The notes under the pieces were generated by a model. That model made no database searches and had not been told where the DNA came from. It saw only the letters and a list, made by a program, of their open reading frames with translations. This document shows, one piece after another, positions 1 through 5,136 of a DNA stretch of 5,136 nucleotides; the stretch's first letter is position 1, and each line of letters starts with the position of its first letter. The translations under genes were made by a program, and so were the position numbers. This stretch comes from Gemmatimonadota bacterium (GTDB lineage Bacteria; Gemmatimonadota; Gemmatimonadetes; Gemmatimonadales; GWC2-71-9), in the NCBI GenBank assembly GCA_003221075.1, contig QHUF01000021.1, positions 1 through 5,136 on the forward strand, given 5' to 3'.

Positions 1-281
1 GGGTGACCGACAACCAGGGGGCCCAGAGTCCCATCACGACGAAGACCGTGAGCGTGACGGCGCCGAACCAGGCGCCGACGGCCAACTTCACGTTCAGCTG
101 CAGCGCGTTGAACTGCAACTTCACGAGCACGAGCAGCGACCCCGACGGCTCGATCAGCGCCTACAGCTGGAACTTTGGCGACGGCGCGACGTCGACGGCT
201 CAGAACCCGTCGCACACCTACGGCGCGGGCGGCAGCTACACCGTCACGCTGCGGGTGACCGACAACCAGGGGGCCCAGAGT
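1..281 (+). repeat. Direct repeat of PKD-encoding DNA, 252-bp period
   Basis: A 29-base stretch at 1-29 recurs without mismatch at 253-281, a spacing of exactly 252 bases (84 codons). It encodes the 'VTDNQGAQS' strand that ends a PKD domain. The following bases, to about 70 and 322, are also similar but carry substitutions ('TVSVTAPN' versus 'PVTVTAPN'). The left copy is cut by the window edge, so the identity may extend upstream. This is the pattern left by tandem duplication of a domain-sized unit. The third PKD domain does not share it. Confidence 0.8.
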
Positions 282-608
282 ACGACGACGTCGAAGCCGG
301 TGACGGTGACGGCGCCGAACAGCGCCCCGGTCGTTAACGCCGGCGCGGACGAGACCATCCTGCTCGGCGTGCTCTACTCGACGAGTTTCTCATTCAGCGA
401 CCCGGACAACGGACCGTGGAACTACACGATCGATTGGGGCGACGGCTCGACGTCAACAGGGAGCCGGCCGAGCGCGGGATCGTTCAGCGCGTCGCACACC
501 TATCTCGGGCTGAGTATCCTCGGGACGCGCACGATCCGGGTGACCATAACCGATAGCCGCGGCGCTTCCGGCTCGGACACGAAGAACGTCACGATCGTGC
601 TCCTGTAG
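1..608 (+). CDS. PKD-repeat secreted/surface protein, C-terminal part (5' end outside window)
   Basis: The frame is already open at the left edge. The first complete codon is the GTG at 3, which sits inside a repeat ('VTDNQGAQS') and is not a true start. Counting from that codon, 201 residues are visible: the tail of one PKD domain (1-24), a full PKD domain (about 25-104) with a C33-x4-C38 pair, 'WNFGDG' at 56-61 and 'HTY' at 71-73, and a last, more diverged domain (about 107-199) with 'DWGDG' at 144-148 and 'HTY' at 165-167. PKD domains are Ig-like beta-sandwich modules of extracellular proteins, used as spacers or for binding carbohydrate or protein. The protein is therefore probably exported, but the signal peptide and any catalytic domain lie upstream and are not visible. 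It ends in 'NVTIVLL' with tandem TAG stops at 606-611. There is no LPxTG, PEP-CTERM or transmembrane anchor at the C-terminus. The PKD assignment is firm; the whole protein's role is unknown. Confidence 0.9.
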   Translation, partial: VTDNQGAQSPITTKTVSVTAPNQAPTANFTFSCSALNCNFTSTSSDPDGSISAYSWNFGDGATSTAQNPSHTYGAGGSYTVTLRVTDNQGAQSTTTSKPVTVTAPNSAPVVNAGADETILLGVLYSTSFSFSDPDNGPWNYTIDWGDGSTSTGSRPSAGSFSASHTYLGLSILGTRTIRVTITDSRGASGSDTKNVTIVLL

Positions 609-672
609 TAGCGCCGCCGCGACGTACCGTGGCTAGCACTCGACGCATTACGCAGGGAGTACGCACGGATCT

Positions 673-689
673 AGGGGGCACGGCCGTTG
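673..689 (+). promoter_or_regulatory. Ribosome binding site supporting a TTG start
   Basis: AGGGGG at 673-678 lies 8 bases before the TTG at 687-689, a good Shine-Dalgarno distance. It lies 26 bases before the alternative ATG at 705, which is too far. It therefore favours the TTG as the start of the deacetylase gene, against family convention, which fits the ATG better. Confidence 0.5.
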
Positions 690-1589
690 CACCTTCTCAG
701 CTCGATGACACATCACTTCACTGTTGATCTCGAGGAGTATTTCCAGGTCTCCGCGTTCGAGTCGTGCGTGGCGCGGGCCGATTGGAAGTACTTCGAGTCG
801 CGAGTCGCGCGCGAGACCGCCAAGCTACTCGAGTTGTTGGCTCGGCATGACGTTCGCGCCACTTTCTTCGTGCTTGGTTGGGTCGCTCAGCGGCAAGCCG
901 AGTTGATTCGTACCATCGCGCGGGGAGGCCATGAAGTCGCGTCGCATGGCTGGGACCACGTGCGGGTGACCCACCAGACGCCACATCAGTTCCGGGAATC
1001 GATCCGGCGCACGAAACATGTGTTGGAGGCGATGACTGGCACGGCGGTGCTGGGGTTTCGTGCACCGAGCTTTTCGATCGTGCCGGGGCGGGAATGGGCC
1101 CTCGATATCCTGGTCGAGGAAGGGTATCGCTACGATTCCAGTTTGTTTCCAGTGCGACGTCCGGGCTACGGGTATCCGGGCGGCAGGCCGGATCCCCACT
1201 GGATGGGGCGTCGAGCCGGCCGCCTTGCGGAGATCCCGCCGGCGACCTTGCAGTGGGGTCCGCTGCGCCTACCCGCCGGGGGCGGGGCGTACTTCCGGCT
1301 TCTCCCCTACGGCGTCATCCGCGCAGCGCTGCGTCAATGCGAGCGGCGCGAAGTCCCTGGCACGTTCTACGTCCATCCCTGGGAAGTGGACCCGCGCCAA
1401 CCGCGCGTCGGCGTTTCGTGGCTGACACGCGCCCGACACTACGGTGGACTGCGCAGAACGTTGCCGCGACTCGAGCGCCTGCTGACCGAATTTCGGTTCG
1501 CGCCAATCCGCGAAACTGTTGCCGTGCTCGGGCGCGCGCGTAGGCGAACGAGTCGTCCGGAAAGGATCCTTCACAGGAACTCCGCGTGA
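687..1589 (+). CDS. Polysaccharide deacetylase, PEP-CTERM/XrtA-associated (DUF3473-like) subfamily
   Basis: This 300-residue protein has the hallmarks of NodB-fold deacetylases found in exosortase (XrtA)/PEP-CTERM exopolysaccharide loci, which are thought to remove N-acetyl groups from surface polysaccharide. Visible motifs, counted from the TTG start, are 'FTVDLEEYFQVSAFE' at 11-25 (acidic motif 1, D14), 'HEVASHGWDH' at 82-91 (metal-binding H87 and H91), 'FRAPSFS' at 124-130 (motif 3), and the subfamily signature 'FYVHPWEVDPRQP' at 227-239. Length is normal for the subfamily. There is no signal peptide. Two starts are possible. TTG at 687 has a good ribosome site, AGGGGG at 673-678 with 8 bases of spacing. 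ATG at 705 gives 'MTHHFTVDLEEYF', closer to the usual N-terminus, but has no nearby ribosome site. The C-terminus is an Arg-rich tail. The gene converges on the formyltransferase gene, with 11 bases between stops. Family assignment is strong; the substrate is not known. Confidence 0.9.
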   Translation: MHLLSSMTHHFTVDLEEYFQVSAFESCVARADWKYFESRVARETAKLLELLARHDVRATFFVLGWVAQRQAELIRTIARGGHEVASHGWDHVRVTHQTPHQFRESIRRTKHVLEAMTGTAVLGFRAPSFSIVPGREWALDILVEEGYRYDSSLFPVRRPGYGYPGGRPDPHWMGRRAGRLAEIPPATLQWGPLRLPAGGGAYFRLLPYGVIRAALRQCERREVPGTFYVHPWEVDPRQPRVGVSWLTRARHYGGLRRTLPRLERLLTEFRFAPIRETVAVLGRARRRTSRPERILHRNSA

Positions 1590-1600
1590 GCCCCGCTCCA

Positions 1601-2431
1601 CTACCTGGCGAGTCGCTGGCGACGACGATAACGCAGGAAGTCGGTTAAGGTAGGCAGGACGAAGTAGGAGTTCTCGGGAATGCTGGTCAGCCGGCGGAGC
1701 GGCACGCACTCACCGGCGTCGAGCCGCAAGATCGCTTCCGCCTGACGCTCGCTCTGTCGCAGCATTCCCTTCCAGGCGAGAGTCAGATGGCTGTCCTGGC
1801 CGGGGACAACGGGCAGCCGCTCCTGGAACAACAGCGGGCCGGTGTCGATCCCGTCGTCGAGGAGAAATACGCTGAGCCCGACCATGTCCGGGCGGCCGTG
1901 CAGCAGGGCCCAGAACGGAGAGTACGCGCCGCGATAGCAGGGCGTAATTCCCGGGTGACCGCCAATGACCGCTACGGGCGCAAGCATGCGCGCCTTCGCG
2001 CCCACCATGAACTTGGTGTGGACTAGGAAAATGTCGGGATCGAGCCGCCGGAGGGCCGCGAGCGTGTCCGGGCGCGAATACGAATCCGTTTCGATGGAAA
2101 CGAGCCCAGCGCGCTCCAGGGTCGCGCGGTCGGCGGCCTGGTCCACCAGTCGGGCGAGGACTCGACGATCGTGACGCCCGTTCCAGGCGCGATCGTAGAG
2201 CTTGCCGAGGATTTGGCCGGCGGTTCGGAGCACACCGTGCCGCGCGACCCAGCGATTGAGAAAACGAGCCCGCGCCCGGAGGCCCGAACGGGCGCACCAG
2301 GCGACGCCGACCAGATGGACGCCGGCGCGCGCGAGGGTTGCACAGGTGTGGCGCTCAAGCGGACCATCTGAACAGAGCGCCACGACTCGGTGCGGTCGGC
2401 GCGGTCCCGGCCGGATGAACTCAGGGCTCAA
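1601..2431 (-). CDS. Formyltransferase-fold protein (formyl_trans family), probable sugar or polysaccharide N-formyltransferase
   Basis: From a TTG at 2431-2429 the product is 276 residues. It opens with a first beta strand 'RVVALCSDGP' (15-24). The diagnostic block is 'GGHPGITPCYRG' at about 157-168 followed by 'DDGIDTGPLL' at about 192-201, matching the HxSLLPxYRG and DxGxDTG motifs of enzymes that use 10-formyltetrahydrofolate (Fmt, ArnA and sugar N-formyltransferases). The catalytic His (H159) and Asp (D196) are present, but the Asn two residues before the His is Gly (G157). Lack of the Fmt C-terminal domain and the setting among polysaccharide genes argue against Met-tRNA formylation and for a sugar amine substrate; that is inference. 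The TTG start overlaps the upstream deacetylase by 11 bases and has a weak GAGAG seven bases ahead. GTG at 2383 is an alternative but would clip the first strand. The same frame stays open back to 2776, but that part is antisense-frame shadow of the deacetylase. Start uncertain, family good. Confidence 0.82.
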   Translation of the reverse strand: MSPEFIRPGPRRPHRVVALCSDGPLERHTCATLARAGVHLVGVAWCARSGLRARARFLNRWVARHGVLRTAGQILGKLYDRAWNGRHDRRVLARLVDQAADRATLERAGLVSIETDSYSRPDTLAALRRLDPDIFLVHTKFMVGAKARMLAPVAVIGGHPGITPCYRGAYSPFWALLHGRPDMVGLSVFLLDDGIDTGPLLFQERLPVVPGQDSHLTLAWKGMLRQSERQAEAILRLDAGECVPLRRLTSIPENSYFVLPTLTDFLRYRRRQRLAR

Positions 2432-3287
2432 AGAAGTGCTCTCGGCCGAAGGCTTCCCCGAGCAGAACCCGGCGCAGCTTCGAGTACACCCGGGCCCCCA
2501 GCATCCTCTTGGGTACGGCGAGCAGCGCCGCGCGTACGCGCTCACGCCGCAGGTCGCCGGACACCCACCGTTGCAGTGTTGTCGGATCGGTGCCCCGTCT
2601 GACTCCGATGCGTGCGATGCAGCGGTATCCGCCCGGCATCGGGTTGATCCCGATCGCGGACGTGAACAGGGAGGTATAGCCCGCTTCCTCCGCGATCTCA
2701 ACGACGCGCCGGCTGACCGCCCCCCCAGGGACGCTGAGGCACGCCACGGGTCTGCCAAGCAGGTCCTCGAGTGCACGCCGTGAGTCGCACAGCTCGGCGC
2801 GAATGTCGTCCGACCGTAGCCCGCTGAGCATGCGGTGCGTCACGCCGTGGGATCCAACGGTGAACAGCAGCGGGTCGAGGCGACGTAACGCGGCTGCGCC
2901 CGCGAAGAATCGCCGGCCGACCAACCCTGTCGTGATGAAGAAGAAGGCTGGCAGGTGGCGCTCCGCGAGCAACGGCGCGGCGCGTTCGACGGCGCCATTC
3001 CACCCGTCGTCGAAGCACAACACGAGGCCTGCTGCGCCCGCCTTCCCCCGTCCCGCGAGGCAGGCGCGTATCGCATCGTCGTCGAGACACTGGACCCCGG
3101 CGTTGTCGATAATGTCGAGGTGTGCCCGAAAGACCGGCTCTGACACGTGGTACATCGTTGCCGATTCGCCCAGGCGCCCGTAGTCGAAGGCGTTTCCCGG
3201 ATGCACGTCGTGATAGAGCAACGCGACGAAGCGGCCCGGGATGACGGTCTCTACGCTGGACGGTGCAGGGTCCCGGGGGGTGATCAT
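2421..3287 (-). CDS. Polysaccharide deacetylase (NodB homology domain)
   Basis: This 288-residue protein belongs to the metal-dependent NodB/carbohydrate esterase 4 group, which removes N- or O-acetyl groups from polysaccharide. Visible elements are 'LLYHDV' at 23-28, motif 1 'CFDDGW' at 91-96 (D93 and D94), 'FFFITTGLVG' at 115-124, motif 2 'SHGVTH' at 146-151 (metal ligands H147 and H151), and motif 3 'SVPGG' at 185-189, where the classic Arg is Ser, as in many exopolysaccharide-type deacetylases. No signal peptide or membrane segment is seen. The ATG at 3287 is the best start, although no clear ribosome site precedes it; upstream DNA is a 153-base divergent gap. The stop lies inside the start of the formyltransferase gene, so the two are probably co-transcribed and translationally coupled. 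It is not closely similar to the other deacetylase here: they share only the fold motifs. Exact substrate unknown. Confidence 0.9.
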   Translation of the reverse strand: MITPRDPAPSSVETVIPGRFVALLYHDVHPGNAFDYGRLGESATMYHVSEPVFRAHLDIIDNAGVQCLDDDAIRACLAGRGKAGAAGLVLCFDDGWNGAVERAAPLLAERHLPAFFFITTGLVGRRFFAGAAALRRLDPLLFTVGSHGVTHRMLSGLRSDDIRAELCDSRRALEDLLGRPVACLSVPGGAVSRRVVEIAEEAGYTSLFTSAIGINPMPGGYRCIARIGVRRGTDPTTLQRWVSGDLRRERVRAALLAVPKRMLGARVYSKLRRVLLGEAFGREHFFEP

Positions 3288-3440
3288 GGTCAGGTTCAGG
3301 TCGAGTCGATTCGATCCGACGAGAGAATCGTGCCGTCGCGACCATGAGGGGACGCGACGCTCTGTTGCGTCGGCGCTACGTCACCGCGCTTTCGCGAGCG
3401 CGACGGCCGCTGGCGCTGCTTTTGCGACGCCTCCCGAGTC
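3288..3440. promoter_or_regulatory. Divergent intergenic region, presumed promoters both ways
   Basis: This 153-base gap lies between the starts of the minus-strand deacetylase gene and the plus-strand oxidoreductase gene, so promoters for both directions must lie here or the genes must be read from further away. I see no convincing -35/-10 pair, operator palindrome or strong ribosome site on either strand. An ATG at 3344 opens a plus-strand frame that runs into the next gene out of phase. Confidence 0.4.
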
Positions 3441-5136
3441 ATGAACCCGTCCCCCCCCCACTTACGACCGATTGGTGGCCCGATCCGCGTTGCGCTGGTC
3501 GGCGCGGGTCAGATGGCTCGCCTGCATCTCCATGCGCTGCGGCGCGTGAGCACGCCGCACATCGTCGTCGGCGTGTGCGATACGCAGGAACGTGCGGCCC
3601 ACGCGCTCGCCTCGGTGGCCGGCACGGCGACGTTTACCTCGCTCGTCGACCTGCTGCGGGAAGCGAAGCCCGATTTGGTCCATGTGTGCACGCCCGCGGG
3701 CACCCACTTTCATCCCGCGCGGGCGGCGCTCGAGGCGGGTGCCCATGTGTACGTCGAGAAGCCCTTCGTGGAGGCCGAGCGCGAGGCGCGGGAACTGCTC
3801 GACCTGGCCCACGGGCGTGGCCTGCTCGCCTGCGCCGGCCACCAGCAGCTCCGAGACCCGGCCTACCTGAGGCTGCTGCGACGGCTTCCCGAGCTCGGAA
3901 CCGTCGTGCGGGTCGACAGCGATTTCGCGTTCCATCCTTCCGGCGTGAATCTCAGCACTGCGGGGCCGCGTGCGCTCGCGGCGCGGCTGCTCGACATTCT
4001 CCCGCATCCGCTGTCAACCCTGATCGCCGCGCTCGAGGAGGTTACGCCCGATCCAGAGTCGATCGAAGTGGCGGCGGTCGTCGCCGAACATGCGGACCTC
4101 CACGTGGTGCTCCGGGCCAATGACACGTACGGCCGACTGAGCGTGAGTCTCCGCGCCCGGCCGGTGGGGTCAACGCTGGTGGTGGCGGGAACGGGTGGCA
4201 CGCTCACCGCCGATTTCCTGCGGACGACCGTGGTTGGCGCGGCCAACCCTGGTACGAGCCCGGTCGAGAAGGCCGGTAACCCGTTGGTCGAAGCGTGGCA
4301 GATGGGTGCGCGAACGGTGTCGGGCGTTGCCCGGCGCCTCCTCACGGGCGGCGACTACCCCGGCCTCGCCGAGTTGATCGGCGAGTTCTACGGCGCCGTC
4401 GCGGCGAGCGGCCCTTCGCCGGTTGCGCCGGATCACTTGCGGCGCGTCGTGACCATCTACGAAAAGCTGGCGGCGAACGTGCGCGGGGCGGGCGAGCGGG
4501 CCGCGGTACAGCGCCCGGCGCCTCGGGCGCCCTCCCCCGCGGCGCCACTCGCCGTTCTGACCGGAGCGCGGGGATTCTTCGGCCGGGAGATCAGCCGGGC
4601 GCTCGCCCTCGGCGGGTTTCGCGTGCGCGGCATCAATCGCTCCCCCGATCCCGACGACCCGCACGTCTCCGAGTGGCGCGGACTCGACTTGAGCCGCGCG
4701 GTACCGCCGGAAGCGTTCTCCGGCGCGGCCGTCGTCGTGCATGCGGCCGCCGCACAGGATGGCGGTTACGAGGGTCACCAGCGGAACACGATTGAGTCCA
4801 CGCGCAACGTGTTGCGAGCGATGAAGGCGGCTGGAGTTTCCCGTCTGGTGTACGTGAGCAGCCTCTCGGTGCTGCGCCCACCGCGGACTCCCTGGGAACG
4901 TCAGGACGAGCGTACCCCGCTGGCGCCCTGCGACGCCCGCGAGCTCGGCCCCTATGCCTGGGGCAAGACCGAGGCGGAACGGTTGCTGGCCGCCGAAGCG
5001 CCGGCGCTCGGGATCGAGACGCGGATTCTGCGGCCGGCGGCCCTCATCGACCGAAACCATCCAGAACTGCCCGGACTCCTCGGCAAGCGACTGTTCGGCC
5101 GGTGGCATCTCGGGCTAGGACGGCCCGGGCTCCCCT
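3441..5136 (+). CDS. Gfo/Idh/MocA oxidoreductase fused to extended SDR / NAD-dependent epimerase-dehydratase (3' end outside window)
   Basis: The frame is open from the ATG at 3441 to the right edge, giving 565 visible residues. Domain 1 (about 15-345) is a Gfo/Idh/MocA sugar dehydrogenase. It has the dinucleotide motif 'VGAGQMA' (20-26), 'VCTPAGTH' (82-89), 'EKPF' (106-109, catalytic K107) and 'DILPH' (185-189, D-x3-H with D185 and H189), so it should be active. A Pro/Ala/Arg-rich linker (about 349-369) leads to domain 2 (from 370), an extended short-chain dehydrogenase. This has 'TGARGFFG' (374-381), 'VVVHAAA', 'YVSS' with S473, and the catalytic Y505-x3-K509 in 'YAWGK'. Its last 100 or so residues lie beyond the edge. 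Such enzymes act on nucleotide sugars or glycosides with NAD(P). The setting suggests making or modifying a sugar for the local polysaccharide; the substrate is not readable. The ATG is the only start between the in-frame TGA at 3345 and the Rossmann motif. No clear ribosome site precedes it, and a nine-C run follows it immediately. Confidence 0.88.
   Translation, partial: MNPSPPHLRPIGGPIRVALVGAGQMARLHLHALRRVSTPHIVVGVCDTQERAAHALASVAGTATFTSLVDLLREAKPDLVHVCTPAGTHFHPARAALEAGAHVYVEKPFVEAEREARELLDLAHGRGLLACAGHQQLRDPAYLRLLRRLPELGTVVRVDSDFAFHPSGVNLSTAGPRALAARLLDILPHPLSTLIAALEEVTPDPESIEVAAVVAEHADLHVVLRANDTYGRLSVSLRARPVGSTLVVAGTGGTLTADFLRTTVVGAANPGTSPVEKAGNPLVEAWQMGARTVSGVARRLLTGGDYPGLAELIGEFYGAVAASGPSPVAPDHLRRVVTIYEKLAANVRGAGERAAVQRPAPRAPSPAAPLAVLTGARGFFGREISRALALGGFRVRGINRSPDPDDPHVSEWRGLDLSRAVPPEAFSGAAVVVHAAAAQDGGYEGHQRNTIESTRNVLRAMKAAGVSRLVYVSSLSVLRPPRTPWERQDERTPLAPCDARELGPYAWGKTEAERLLAAEAPALGIETRILRPAALIDRNHPELPGLLGKRLFGRWHLGLGRPGLP
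3451..3459 (+). repeat. Homopolymer tract of nine C at the start of the oxidoreductase gene
   Basis: Nine consecutive C residues lie 10 bases after the A of the ATG at 3441 and encode part of 'NPSPPH'. Runs of this length are prone to slipped-strand mispairing and to sequencing error. One base fewer would join the ATG-initiated frame from 3344 ('MRGRDALLRRRYV...') to the oxidoreductase frame. One base more or fewer would put the 3441 start out of frame. Confidence 0.7.

Noticed and set aside
609..686. Terminator or promoter between the PKD gene and the first deacetylase
   Set aside because: Apart from the second stop codon and the AGGGGG ribosome site, I see no stable hairpin with a T-run and no recognisable -35/-10 pair in these 78 bases.
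1485..1497. Inverted repeat ACCGAA-T-TTCGGT
   Set aside because: It is short, sits inside the first deacetylase gene about 90 bases before its stop, and has no T-run or other regulatory context.
1590..1630. Possible bidirectional terminator between the converging genes
   Set aside because: The gap is only 11 bases. The nearest hairpin (GTCGCTGGCGAC at 1612-1623) has a very short stem and loop and no T-run, so no terminator can be supported.
2432..2776. Upstream extension of the formyltransferase reading frame to an ATG at 2776
   Set aside because: The extra 115 residues are Cys/Arg/Ser-rich, resemble no domain, and lie wholly within the deacetylase gene, whose own frame carries the NodB motifs. 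The formyltransferase fold begins only after about 2390.
3344..4123. Plus-strand open frame of 259 codons starting at ATG 3344
   Set aside because: Beyond the C tract the translation is an Arg/Ala/Gly-rich shadow of the oxidoreductase with no motifs. Only its first 32 or so codons, ahead of the tract, are kept as a possible alternative leader.
4232..4248. Perfect hairpin with 7-base arms (GGTTGGC / GCCAACC) and a 3-base loop
   Set aside because: It lies inside the oxidoreductase coding frame and has no T-run, so it is not a terminator. Such short inverted repeats are expected by chance in GC-rich DNA.
4170..5108. Long minus-strand open frame of 312 codons at the right end
   Set aside because: It is antisense to the Gfo/Idh/MocA-SDR gene, which has clear motifs throughout. 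The Arg/Gly-rich translation shows no recognisable domain and is a typical high-GC shadow.

Overview
The window is GC-rich, gene-dense bacterial DNA with no RNA genes, mobile elements or CRISPR. It holds five protein genes, two of them cut by the window edges. The PKD-domain surface protein style (a C-x4-C pair ahead of 'SDPDG', then 'NFGDG' and 'HTY'), the high GC and the mix of polysaccharide genes suggest a Gemmatimonadota- or Acidobacteriota-like soil or sediment bacterium. This is an impression from sequence style, not a phylogenetic result.

Layout, left to right. Positions 1-608 (+) are the C-terminal end of a secreted PKD-repeat protein. Positions 687-1589 (+) encode a polysaccharide deacetylase of the PEP-CTERM/exosortase (XrtA)-associated, DUF3473-like type. 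On the minus strand, transcribed leftward, 3287-2421 is a second, different NodB-type polysaccharide deacetylase. It overlaps the probable start of a formyltransferase-fold protein (2431-1601), whose end meets the end of the first deacetylase with only 11 bases between them. A 153-base divergent gap (3288-3440) separates this minus-strand pair from a plus-strand gene that starts at 3441 and runs off the right edge. That gene is a fusion of a Gfo/Idh/MocA oxidoreductase and an extended short-chain dehydrogenase/NAD-sugar epimerase. It stays open to the end of the window, so a search for start-to-stop reading frames would miss it.

Together the four right-hand genes look like part of a cell-surface or exopolysaccharide biosynthesis locus. 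Two enzymes could remove N-acetyl groups from amino sugars, one could formylate a free amine, and one two-domain enzyme could perform NAD(P)-dependent sugar oxidoreduction and epimerisation or dehydration. The PKD protein is exported and may be an unrelated neighbour. The points most worth a second look are the two-domain oxidoreductase, the formyltransferase with glycine where the catalytic asparagine is expected, the possible deacetylation-then-formylation pairing, and a nine-C tract at the start of the fusion gene that separates two overlapping reading frames.
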